A stretch of 64,000 bases of DNA from Lachnospiraceae bacterium. Lineage in GTDB: Bacteria > Bacillota > Clostridia > Lachnospirales > Lachnospiraceae. This document shows positions 38,443 through 47,913 of this stretch, one piece after another. Location: positions 16,717 to 80,716 of the forward strand of contig JAILJP010000032.1 of assembly GCA_024694625.1 (NCBI GenBank). The letters run 5' to 3'. The notes under the pieces are model-generated. The model saw only the letters and a program-made list of their open reading frames with translations. It searched no databases and was not told the DNA's origin. How positions within the stretch are numbered: the first letter of the stretch is position 1; every line of letters begins with the position of its first letter. Position numbers and translations under genes: made by a program.

Positions 38443-40563
38443 ATGGAGAAAGATTATTTTAATGTTGCGGATATTTTCGGTGAAAACGTGTTTAATGACG
38501 CAACCATGCAGGAGCGTCTTCCGAAAAAAACCTATCAGAAGTTAAAAGAAACCATTCGCCAGGGAAGAGAGCTGGATATTGAAACAGCAGATGTGGTCGC
38601 TCACGAAATGAAGGAATGGGCAATCGAAAAGGGTGCTACACACTATACTCATTGGTTCCAGCCCCTTACCGGTGTAACTGCGGAAAAACATGATTCCTTT
38701 ATTTCAGCTCCAAAGGAAAACGGAAAGATCCTTATGAGCTTTTCCGGAAAGGAATTGATTAAGGGTGAGCCGGATGCTTCTTCTTTCCCTTCAGGTGGAC
38801 TTCGAGCTACTTTTGAGGCAAGAGGATATACAGCTTGGGATCCCACTTCTCCGGCTTTTGTAAGACAGGATGCCGCGGGTGCAACACTTTGCATTCCCAC
38901 AGCTTTTTGTTCTTATACCGGTGAAGCTTTGGATCAAAAGACTCCTTTGCTTCGTTCCATGGAAGCAATCAATAAACAGTCTATTAGATTGATTCGTTTG
39001 TTTGGAAATACAACATCCAATCGTGTAACACCTTCCGTAGGTGTGGAACAGGAATACTTCTTAATCGATCGGGAAAACTTCCTGGCACGTAAAGATTTGG
39101 TTTATACCGGACGTACTCTTTTGGGTGCTATGCCTCCCAAGGGACAGGAAATGGACGATCATTACTTCGGTGCAATCCGGGAGCGTATTGCAGCCTTTAT
39201 GAAGGATGTAAATATCGAGCTGTGGAAGCTTGGGGTATCCTCCAAAACACAGCATAATGAGGTTGCTCCTGCACAGCACGAGTTAGCGCCTATTTATGCA
39301 GAAGCAAACGTAGCGGTAGACCACAACCAGTTAATCATGGAAACCTTAAAGAAGGTGGCATATCGTCACGGATTACAGTGTCTGTTGCACGAGAAGCCCT
39401 TTGCCGGTGTAAATGGTTCCGGTAAGCATGACAATTGGTCATTGGTTACAGACGATGGTATCAACCTTTTGGAGCCCGGTAAAACACCTCATGAAAATGT
39501 TCAGTTCTTATTGGTTCTTTGCTGTATCTTAAAAGCAGTGGATGAGCATGCGGATTTGTTAAGAGAGTCTGCTGCAGATGTGGGAAATGACAACCGTTTA
39601 GGTGGAGATGAGGCACCTCCGTGCATTATTTCCGTTTATCTTGGAGAACAGTTGCAGGACGTATTGGATCAGTTGATTCGTACCGGTACTGCTGACCACA
39701 GTATTTCCGGTGAGAAGTTGGATACCGGTGTTACTACACTTCCTGACTTCTTGAAGGATGCTACCGACAGAAACCGTACCTCACCTTTTGCCTTCACCGG
39801 TAATAAGTTTGAGTTCCGTATGGTAGGTTCTGAAGACTCTGTTGGTGAACCCAATATCGTATTAAATACCATTGTTGCTCAGGCTTTTGCTGAGGCTTGT
39901 GATGAGTTGGAAAAAGCAAAAGACTTCAACATGGCTGTACATGATTTGATTAAGAAGCTTGCAAAAGATCATCAGAGAATCGTGTTCAATGGTAATGGAT
40001 ATTCTCCGGAATGGGCAAAGGAAGCAAAAAAGCGTGGCTTGTCTATTATCAATAATATGTTGGATGCAATTCCCGCATTGACTTCCGAAAAGTCAATTTC
40101 TTTGTTTGAAGAGTTCAATGTATTTACAAAGGCGGAATTAGAGTCCCGTGCGGAAATTGAATACGAAATCTATGCAAAGAAACGTAATATTGAAGCAAAG
40201 GTAATGATTGATATTGTTCGTAAACAAATCATTCCTGCGACCATTCGTTATACTACCGTTCTTGCAGAATCTGTGAATCAGGTTCGTTCTGCTGCAGAAG
40301 CAGCGGATGTAAGTACTCAGGTGGAAATGCTTACAGAAGTATCTGCTTGCTTAAAGGATACCAAAGAAAAGCTTGTAAAACTTGAAGAGTACGAAGCAAA
40401 GGGGGTAACCCTTTCCGATACCAAAGAAAGAGCCTTCTATTACAGAGACTATGTATTGCCTGCAATGGAAGCGGTTCGTAAGCCGGTAGACCGTTTGGAA
40501 ATGTTGGTGGACAAATCTATGTGGCCTATGCCTTCTTACGGAGATATGATTTTCGAAGTGTAA
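38443..40563 (+). CDS. glnN: Glutamine synthetase type III
   Basis: [66 protein letters not shown]. Confidence 0.96.
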   Translation: MEKDYFNVADIFGENVFNDATMQERLPKKTYQKLKETIRQGRELDIETADVVAHEMKEWAIEKGATHYTHWFQPLTGVTAEKHDSFISAPKENGKILMSFSGKELIKGEPDASSFPSGGLRATFEARGYTAWDPTSPAFVRQDAAGATLCIPTAFCSYTGEALDQKTPLLRSMEAINKQSIRLIRLFGNTTSNRVTPSVGVEQEYFLIDRENFLARKDLVYTGRTLLGAMPPKGQEMDDHYFGAIRERIAAFMKDVNIELWKLGVSSKTQHNEVAPAQHELAPIYAEANVAVDHNQLIMETLKKVAYRHGLQCLLHEKPFAGVNGSGKHDNWSLVTDDGINLLEPGKTPHENVQFLLVLCCILKAVDEHADLLRESAADVGNDNRLGGDEAPPCIISVYLGEQLQDVLDQLIRTGTADHSISGEKLDTGVTTLPDFLKDATDRNRTSPFAFTGNKFEFRMVGSEDSVGEPNIVLNTIVAQAFAEACDELEKAKDFNMAVHDLIKKLAKDHQRIVFNGNGYSPEWAKEAKKRGLSIINNMLDAIPALTSEKSISLFEEFNVFTKAELESRAEIEYEIYAKKRNIEAKVMIDIVRKQIIPATIRYTTVLAESVNQVRSAAEAADVSTQVEMLTEVSACLKDTKEKLVKLEEYEAKGVTLSDTKERAFYYRDYVLPAMEAVRKPVDRLEMLVDKSMWPMPSYGDMIFEV

Positions 40564-40571
40564 ACAAAAAT

Positions 40572-40607
40572 AAAAGCGTAATCGCAATTTGCGATTACGC
40601 TTTTTTT
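40572..40607. terminator. Bidirectional intrinsic terminator
   Basis: AAAAGCGTAATCGCaatttGCGATTACGCTTTTTTT. Confidence 0.85.
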
Positions 40608-40618
40608 ATGTCTTTTTA

Positions 40619-43285
40619 TTAGTCGTTGTTTTCTTCGACTTCTACGGAATCGGAAGTGGTATCTTCAGAAGATGTATCTTCTGATTCGTCTTCCGATGAC
40701 TCCTCTTCTTTTTTCTTCTTCTCTTCTTCTTCCTTTTTCTTTTGCTCTTCAGCCTCTTTTGCAGCCTTTTCAGCGGCTTCTTTGCTGTGAACGGTACAAA
40801 TCTGAGATAAGAACTCTTCGCTTAGCATATAGGGCGAATCTGCAGAACCGGTGCTGCTTCCACCAACCATATAAACACCGCTGTGAGTAGAGGTGCAGTA
40901 TTCATTGGCAATCTGACCGGATTCATCACACAAGGTAACGGCAATGTGATGGTCGCAGGTCTCTGTGGGTTGTGTGCCTTCTGCAAAGTATTCGGTATAG
41001 AGCATGGAGCCTCTGGGGTCGCAATTACATACCCCGTCTATGGGCAACAATCCGGATTTGGAACATACTGTCACCTGTACGATGCCGCTTGGCATGGTAA
41101 AGTCTTTGTATTCTAATCCTTCGTGAATACGGCTCATTACCTGACGCCAGATATTCTTTGAATATACTGTACTTGACTGAGGAGAGTTGTCATCGCAACC
41201 GCCCCAAATAGAAGCAGTGTAGTAAGGAGTATATCCGCAGAAAACAGTATCTCTATCCTTGGTAGTGGTACCGGATTTTCCGGCTACAGCCATGTTTGAG
41301 ATATTGGCTCTGGTACCTGTTCCACTGGTCATTACATCTTTCATGGCACTGGTTAACAGCCAGGCTGTGGTGTCTTTTAATACCTTGGTGGATTCGTTGG
41401 TGGTGTTGTCCAATAAAACGTCGCCGTTGTAATCTAAAACCTGGGTGTAGAAGACAGGTTTGTTGTAATTTCCGCTGTTAGCAATGGTTGCGTAAGCAGC
41501 GGTTAATTCCAAGTTGGTAACACCGTTTGTAATACCACCCAAGGCTAAGGCCTGGTTGTTATCTCCGCTGTCCAAGGTAGTGATTCCAAGTTTTTCAACA
41601 TATTCATATCCCAAAGAGGTTCCGATTTGTGTCAGTGTTCGAACGGTAACCACGTTAATGGAATTGGTAATTGCGGTTCGAATGTTGGTAAAGCCTCGGT
41701 AGCTGTTGTCGTAGTTGGAAAGGGAGGTTCCGTTGGCGTAGGTCATGGGAGCATCATCCTGAACAGAAGCCAAGGTCAAACCGCCGGCATCTAAGGCGGG
41801 AGCATAGGCTGCCAAAACTTTAAAGGTGGAACCGGGCTGTCTGGTAATGCCGGTAGCACGGTTTAAGGTTTTGCTTCCTGTTTTGTCTCCTCGACCGCCC
41901 ACAATGGCGGCCACATATCCGGTGGATTGATCCATAACGGTCATTGCTGCCTGGGGCTGTAAGGTAAATACTACGGATTCTCCTGCTTCAGAGATGGTAT
42001 CTCCTTCTTCCATGATTTCATCTTTGTAGGCATCAATGGCAGCCTGGGCTTCTTCTTCGGAGTTGAAGTTGATGCTGTAGTTTTTATTCGCTGCCTGATA
42101 ATAGGAGAGCATGGTCTGTTCGCTGTAGTTTTCGTAAGTGCCGTCTGCTTTTGTGACGGTGAGTCGATAACTAAAGGAGACCTTTGGATCAGTAGCATAG
42201 TTTTCACTGTTGTTAATTTCTTCTTCCACAATTTTTTGGATGTTGGAATCCTGAGTGGAATAAATGGTTAAACCACCGGAGTAAAGCTTTTGGTAAGCTT
42301 CGGTTTCTGTGTAACCCTTTTGTTCCATTAAATCGTCAATTACCTGATCCGTAAGGGCATCTACAAAGTAGGAAGTGGAAGAGGTATCGATTTCGTTGTT
42401 AATGATCTGAATTCGACTGTACACGTCATCGTTGATGGCTTCTTCGTATTCGCTTTCGCTGATATAGCCCTGATCCAACATGTTTTGCAAAACTTTTTTG
42501 CGGCGCTTTGCGTTTTCTTCAGGATAACTGATGGGGTTATACTTGGAAGGGTTCTGGGTAATACCGGCAATGACTGCACACTCGGAAAGCGTAAGATCGC
42601 TAACGGACTTATTAAAGTACCGTTCGGAAGCAGCCTGAACACCCAGAGTATTCTGGCCAAGGTTAATGGTGTTTAAGTAGTTTTCCAAAATCTCATCTTT
42701 GGAAGTGACTTTTTCTAACTGGATGGCCAAATACTGTTCCTGAATCTTTCGGTCAACCCTTTCTTTAAAGGTCGTCTCACTGGTCCAGGTGGTAAAGTAG
42801 TTGTTTTTTAACAACTGCTGTGTAATGGTGGAAGCACCTTGGGAAGCTTTGCTTCCGCTGAAAACGTTTACCACATCCACAACAACCGCACGGATGATAC
42901 CTTTTACGTCGATACCGTTGTGTTCGTAAAATCTGGCATCCTCAATGGCAACGAAGGCATGTTGCAAATCCTCAGGAATCGAATCCAAAGTAACATACTC
43001 TCGATTGGCACCGGAAGAGGCGAGGTTTTCGATTTCTACACCGGCATTGTCATAGATGGTGGTGGAGAATCCCTCTGGTGAAATATCTATGGTAGATACA
43101 TCCGGTAAATCATTAATCAAGTTGGTGACGTAAAATGCTGCGCCTCCAAGTCCAATCGCAACAAGGAGTGCGATACAAATCAGTAATGTTTTTATAAATG
43201 ATATGCCGAATTTTTTTCGGGCCTTTGCTTTCTTGTTAGATAAAGCAGCTTTATTCTTCTTCAAGTTTTTCTTCCCGTAATTCAT
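40619..43285 (-). CDS. Class A penicillin-binding protein (PBP1A-like)
   Basis: AFVAIEDARFYEHNGID, GASTITQQLLKNNYF, RQPGSTFKVLAAYAPAL, GKSGTTTKDRD; acidic/Lys low-complexity tail. Confidence 0.95.
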   Translation of the reverse strand: MNYGKKNLKKNKAALSNKKAKARKKFGISFIKTLLICIALLVAIGLGGAAFYVTNLINDLPDVSTIDISPEGFSTTIYDNAGVEIENLASSGANREYVTLDSIPEDLQHAFVAIEDARFYEHNGIDVKGIIRAVVVDVVNVFSGSKASQGASTITQQLLKNNYFTTWTSETTFKERVDRKIQEQYLAIQLEKVTSKDEILENYLNTINLGQNTLGVQAASERYFNKSVSDLTLSECAVIAGITQNPSKYNPISYPEENAKRRKKVLQNMLDQGYISESEYEEAINDDVYSRIQIINNEIDTSSTSYFVDALTDQVIDDLMEQKGYTETEAYQKLYSGGLTIYSTQDSNIQKIVEEEINNSENYATDPKVSFSYRLTVTKADGTYENYSEQTMLSYYQAANKNYSINFNSEEEAQAAIDAYKDEIMEEGDTISEAGESVVFTLQPQAAMTVMDQSTGYVAAIVGGRGDKTGSKTLNRATGITRQPGSTFKVLAAYAPALDAGGLTLASVQDDAPMTYANGTSLSNYDNSYRGFTNIRTAITNSINVVTVRTLTQIGTSLGYEYVEKLGITTLDSGDNNQALALGGITNGVTNLELTAAYATIANSGNYNKPVFYTQVLDYNGDVLLDNTTNESTKVLKDTTAWLLTSAMKDVMTSGTGTRANISNMAVAGKSGTTTKDRDTVFCGYTPYYTASIWGGCDDNSPQSSTVYSKNIWRQVMSRIHEGLEYKDFTMPSGIVQVTVCSKSGLLPIDGVCNCDPRGSMLYTEYFAEGTQPTETCDHHIAVTLCDESGQIANEYCTSTHSGVYMVGGSSTGSADSPYMLSEEFLSQICTVHSKEAAEKAAKEAEEQKKKEEEEKKKKEEESSEDESEDTSSEDTTSDSVEVEENND

Positions 43286-43433
43286 AAAAACTCCTTTTTA
43301 AACATAATTATGATAATTATAGCAGATGTTATCATTATTATAAAGAAAAATGGATGGGTGCAGGAGGAGAGGGGATGGGTCACAGTGGAATCAACGGTGG
43401 AAAAAAAGCCGGGCATTTTATATAATTGGCAAT

Positions 43434-44075
43434 ATGGAATATGAAATTTATAAAGACGGTGAAGGAAAAATAACAGAAAAGAAGTCGGTGTTTATCGCGG
43501 CAGTTGCCTCAGTGAAAACAGAAGAAGAGGCTTTAGAATTTATCAGCGCTAAGCGAAAAGAACACTATGACGCGAGACACAACTGTTTTGCTTATATTGT
43601 GGGAGAGCAGGACGAGTGTGTTCGGTCTTCCGATGATGGAGAGCCCAGCGGAACAGCAGGCAGACCTATCTTAGATGTTTTGACCGGGGCGCATTTGCAC
43701 AATGTGGTAGTTGTGGTTACCAGATACTTCGGAGGCGTGTTGCTGGGAACGGGAGGCTTGGTAAGAGCCTATTCCCAGGCTACCAAAGAAGGAATTGAAG
43801 CGTGCATCCTTTTGGAGAAAAACTACGGAAAGAAACTTAAAATTTCTATGGACTATACACTTTTGGGAAAAGTTCAGTATATTTTAAAGGAAAGAAATGT
43901 ATTCATTGTGGATACGTTGTATGATGCAGATGTGACCATAGAAGCATACGTCCCGTTGGAAGATGTGGATGCTTTGGAAAAGGAACTTGTGAACCAAACA
44001 GGGGCCAAGGCAAGCCTGGATTGGGGAGATTCGGTGAGTTATGGAATTGCAGAAGAAAAGCTTGTGCTGTTTTAG
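43434..44075 (+). CDS. IMPACT/YigZ family protein
   Basis: KKSVFIAAVASVKTEEEAL, HNCFAYIVGEQDECVRSSDDGEPSGTAGRPIL. Confidence 0.93.
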   Translation: MEYEIYKDGEGKITEKKSVFIAAVASVKTEEEALEFISAKRKEHYDARHNCFAYIVGEQDECVRSSDDGEPSGTAGRPILDVLTGAHLHNVVVVVTRYFGGVLLGTGGLVRAYSQATKEGIEACILLEKNYGKKLKISMDYTLLGKVQYILKERNVFIVDTLYDADVTIEAYVPLEDVDALEKELVNQTGAKASLDWGDSVSYGIAEEKLVLF

Positions 44076-44088
44076 CACAAGCTTTTTC
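44056..44088. terminator. Bidirectional intrinsic terminator
   Basis: AAAAGCTTGTGCT-gtttt-AGCACAAGCTTTTT. Confidence 0.8.
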
Positions 44089-44092
44089 CTTT

Positions 44093-46015
44093 TTATTTTT
44101 GCTTAAAATAATCTTTTAAATTTTCAATAGGAATAGGTTTTGCATAATTATATCCTTGAATATAGTCAAAACCGTGATTGATACAGAAGCTCTTTTGCTC
44201 TTCTGTTTCCACACCTTCCACCAAAGGGGAAATGTGGCTTTCTTTTAGCATATGAATCAAAGCGCGAATCATTTCTTCTGTGTTTTCATCTTCCATGGCC
44301 TTATATAAGATGGATTTATCAAACTTAATGGTGTGAAAGTCTCCAGAGGTTAAACGATCAAAGTTGGAGTATCCGGTACCGAAATCATCCAGGTAGAAGT
44401 GGATGCCTTCATCGTTCATGCTTTGCATGTTGTTGGACACCACGTCGTAGTTTTCATAAACGGAGGATTCCGTAACTTCCAAGCGAATCTTATTGGGATC
44501 CACGCCATTGTGCTCGATGATGTTTAATAAATCATCGGTCATACTTTTTACGGACAGTTCCAAAGGAGAGCAGTTTACTGTAATACAGTCGTATTGGTAA
44601 TCGTCTCCCAATGATTTGATTTCTTTACATACCTTATCCAAAATAATACAGGTTAAGGGGTGAATACACCGGCTTTCTTCCGCAACGGGAATAAAGGAAC
44701 CGGGATATAAAATATTTCCGTCAATTTCCAAACGCATCAGCGCTTCGGCACTGACAAAGGCTTCGTTCTCAACAGAATAAATGGGCTGTGCATAGGCAAG
44801 GATTCTGGCATCGCTTAAATCCTTCCTGTCTCGGATATCTTCCAGTGCCAAATGGACACGGTAGTATTTCATGAAATCTGTCATCTCTTTATTGCCGGCG
44901 AACAAAATCTCGTTTTCCGCACTGTCGTTTAGCCTGTTCTGCAAGAAAGAGTAGTAATGCTGGAGAATATCCAGGTTCTGCAGGAAGGGATGATTGGTAA
45001 TTGCCACAACCTTGTAGTAGGCAGGGAGATAATCATTTCCCATGGGATGGTTGACAATATCCATGATTTCATCCAAATATTCTCTTCCGGTTATTTCAGT
45101 ATCTAAATAAGTAAATGCAGCATAGGTGCTGGTGGAAATACGGTATGCATAACTCCGTTTACAAATGCGTTCCGTTCTTCTTGCAATGTCAGAAATAATA
45201 TTGTGTATCATGGACTCCTGAAGAACAAAATTTGTCTTTTCCAACTGAGGGATGGAGACGAATACAACGATAAAGTTTTTGTGCTTTTTAATGGAATCGG
45301 AAATCTTTGCATTTAAAGGATCTCCGTTTTGGGTTCCTGTTTCCTCGTCATAAGGATTGCTGTGGAACAACAAATAGGTTGCCATAAAAGGTATGGTATA
45401 GGTCAAACTAATGAAGATGTTATTTAAAAACAATCCCTGAAGTACTAAAGTAAATCCAAGGGACACGGAAAAAATTTGCATACTTAAAAGGATTACTTTG
45501 GGCAGATAATTTCGATGAATAAAGGTAATTACCTGTACAATCAGGCAGGCTGAAATACCAAAGGCACAGCAAAACAGGATAAATGACTTTAATCGCAGGG
45601 TGTCCGTAGGGAAGGTATGCTCACCACCTCGAATCAAAGCAAAGTAGATATAACCGATTATGATATAAAAAAACGTAAAAATGAAGGCACTTACCAAGGC
45701 CGGTTTTTTATAAGCAGAACCGTATATTAGATAATAGATATAGGACATTATTAAATTTAATATGGAAATATAACAGAAGCCGTAAAGAATATAACATATA
45801 ATCAGAGCCGCTTTATTATAAGGAAAGACTCCGTTTACACGATGTCCCAAATGTAAGAGAATCATGCTTCCAATCATTCCTATAATAATTCCGACAAAGT
45901 TAATTCGATATCCGATTGTTTTTCTGGGATTGGAGTAAAGCATGAAAAACAATACTAAACATCCCAATGTAATACTGGAGATTTCTCCATAAACATTTAT
46001 TGCCATATAATACAC
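44093..46015 (-). CDS. Membrane EAL-domain c-di-GMP phosphodiesterase
   Basis: Multiple N-terminal TMs; AYAQPIYS..SAEALMRLE, RLEVTESSV, YLDDFGTGYSNFDRL, VEGVETEEQ. Confidence 0.93.
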   Translation of the reverse strand: MYYMAINVYGEISSITLGCLVLFFMLYSNPRKTIGYRINFVGIIIGMIGSMILLHLGHRVNGVFPYNKAALIICYILYGFCYISILNLIMSYIYYLIYGSAYKKPALVSAFIFTFFYIIIGYIYFALIRGGEHTFPTDTLRLKSFILFCCAFGISACLIVQVITFIHRNYLPKVILLSMQIFSVSLGFTLVLQGLFLNNIFISLTYTIPFMATYLLFHSNPYDEETGTQNGDPLNAKISDSIKKHKNFIVVFVSIPQLEKTNFVLQESMIHNIISDIARRTERICKRSYAYRISTSTYAAFTYLDTEITGREYLDEIMDIVNHPMGNDYLPAYYKVVAITNHPFLQNLDILQHYYSFLQNRLNDSAENEILFAGNKEMTDFMKYYRVHLALEDIRDRKDLSDARILAYAQPIYSVENEAFVSAEALMRLEIDGNILYPGSFIPVAEESRCIHPLTCIILDKVCKEIKSLGDDYQYDCITVNCSPLELSVKSMTDDLLNIIEHNGVDPNKIRLEVTESSVYENYDVVSNNMQSMNDEGIHFYLDDFGTGYSNFDRLTSGDFHTIKFDKSILYKAMEDENTEEMIRALIHMLKESHISPLVEGVETEEQKSFCINHGFDYIQGYNYAKPIPIENLKDYFKQK

Positions 46016-46281
46016 TCACCAATTCTTCGTTATTTTTCTTTCACAGAAAAAACCACTTTAATCATATTTACTGTATAATCAGTTGTCAACGGATTTTGGG
46101 AAAAAAGTGTTTTTGCAATAAAAAAGAAAAAATCTTTCGTTTTACTTTAGATTTACATTTCTACGGTAAATGTATATGCATAATACAAATTTGAAGATTT
46201 GTTCATTGAAAAAACCTTTTTTCGGGAATAAAATCACTAAAAGAAAATGAAATTAGAATCAGAGGAAATAGGAGGTTTAAT

Positions 46282-47766
46282 ATGGCTTCTGTAGCAGAAA
46301 ACATGAAACACGCAGCAGAAAGACAGGCTTTTTCCGTAGCAATTGATAGATTTTTAAATCATTTGGACAAGCAAGATGAGGCTCAGAGAGGAGAAACTTA
46401 CGTTAAGCTTGTAAACATGGCAGAAAAGTTCTGGGGAAAAGGAAATGAGGAAACCATGAACAAGGTTCGTGCAGCCGTATCCGATCCGAACAACCGCTGG
46501 GTGAAATACATCAACAAAATTATTGACGAGACGAATCCACAGTTTGCAAAGAAGTTCATTTTGAACTTGGGTTACGAAGCATTCTTCCGTGGAACAAAAA
46601 TGATTCGTGCCAACCGTGAAAAATATAAATGCAATATTCCTTGGTTGATTTTATTTGATCCTACCATGGCTTGTAACATGCATTGTGTAGGTTGCTGGTC
46701 AGGTACATACGGTCACAAGGCAAATCTTACTTTTGAAGACATGGATAAGATTGTTACCGAGGGAAAAGAGCTGGGTGTATATCTTTACATGATGACCGGT
46801 GGAGAACCTATGGTACGTAAAGCAGATATTATCAAGCTTTGCGAGAAGCATAACGATTGTATCTTTGCCGCTTATTCCAACTCTACTTTAATTGATGAGG
46901 AACTTTGCAAGAAGGTAGTTGAATTAGGAAACCTTACCTTTATGCTTTCCATCGAAGGTACACCTGATACTAACGATGCGCGTCGTGGTGAAGGACATTA
47001 TGCAGCTGTTATGAAGGCAATGGATTTGCTTAAGAAATATGGTATCGTTTACGGTACTTCCATTTGTTACACAAGAGATAACATTGAAGCAGTTACCAAT
47101 GATGACTTCTTAAGATTTATCTCTGATAAGGGCGCTCGTTTTGGATTCTATTTCCACTACATGCCTGTTGGAAACAATGCAGTTCCCGAGCTTATGCCTA
47201 CAGTAGAGCAGCGTAAGAAGATGATTGAAAAGATTCGTTGGGTGCGTTCAAAGGACAGCGATATTGAATTCTATCCTATGGACTTCCAGAACGATGGAGA
47301 ATATGTTGGCGGATGCATTGCCGGAGGAAGAAACTACTTCCATATCAATTCAAACGGTGATGCAGAACCTTGTGTATTTATTCATTATTCCAATACCAAC
47401 ATTCATGAGAACAGCATCTTAGAGATGTTACAGTCTCCTTTGTTTATGGAATACCACAAAGGACAGCCTTTCAACCGCAACCACTTACGTCCTTGTCCTA
47501 TGCTTGAGAACCCTCAGCTTTTACGTGAGATGGTAGAACGAAGTGGTGCACATCAGACCAACTTAGAGTCTCCCGAAGAGGCAGATCACCTTTGTGCAAA
47601 ATGTGATGACTATGCAGCTGAGTGGGCTCCTGTAGCTGATGAAATCTGGGCTAACCAGACACACAGAAAGCATACATACGAAAACTATTCTCAGGAACAC
47701 AGAGAGCATCCTGAGTTGGCAGCTTTTGAGACCTTAGAAGAAAAGAAAGAGTCTAAGGTAGGCTAA
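46282..47766 (+). CDS. Radical SAM protein with SPASM-like C-terminus
   Basis: DPTMACNMHCVGCWSGTYG, MMTGGEPMVRKADI, later Cys cluster CPMLEN...HLCAKCDDY. Confidence 0.88.
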   Translation: MASVAENMKHAAERQAFSVAIDRFLNHLDKQDEAQRGETYVKLVNMAEKFWGKGNEETMNKVRAAVSDPNNRWVKYINKIIDETNPQFAKKFILNLGYEAFFRGTKMIRANREKYKCNIPWLILFDPTMACNMHCVGCWSGTYGHKANLTFEDMDKIVTEGKELGVYLYMMTGGEPMVRKADIIKLCEKHNDCIFAAYSNSTLIDEELCKKVVELGNLTFMLSIEGTPDTNDARRGEGHYAAVMKAMDLLKKYGIVYGTSICYTRDNIEAVTNDDFLRFISDKGARFGFYFHYMPVGNNAVPELMPTVEQRKKMIEKIRWVRSKDSDIEFYPMDFQNDGEYVGGCIAGGRNYFHINSNGDAEPCVFIHYSNTNIHENSILEMLQSPLFMEYHKGQPFNRNHLRPCPMLENPQLLREMVERSGAHQTNLESPEEADHLCAKCDDYAAEWAPVADEIWANQTHRKHTYENYSQEHREHPELAAFETLEEKKESKVG

Positions 47767-47789
47767 TGATAATATAAAATGAAAGATTT

Positions 47790-47821
47790 CCGCCTCGGTA
47801 AGAATCGAGGCGGATTTTTTT
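47790..47821. terminator. Intrinsic terminator
   Basis: CCGCCTCG-gtaagaat-CGAGGCGG + T run. Confidence 0.75.
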
Positions 47822-47913
47822 GTGCGGTTTTATCTAAAAAAGAAAAAATTGTTATAGGGAATTTGAAATTTTTATAGTATGATTTTGAATATGAAGAAAA
47901 AGGGGGTACACCT

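Noticed and set aside
40619-40800. Low-complexity EEEKKKEEESSEDESEDTSSEDTTSD tail of the PBP as a novel domain
   Set aside because: Charged tails of this kind are common on Gram-positive class A PBPs; no discrete repeat unit.
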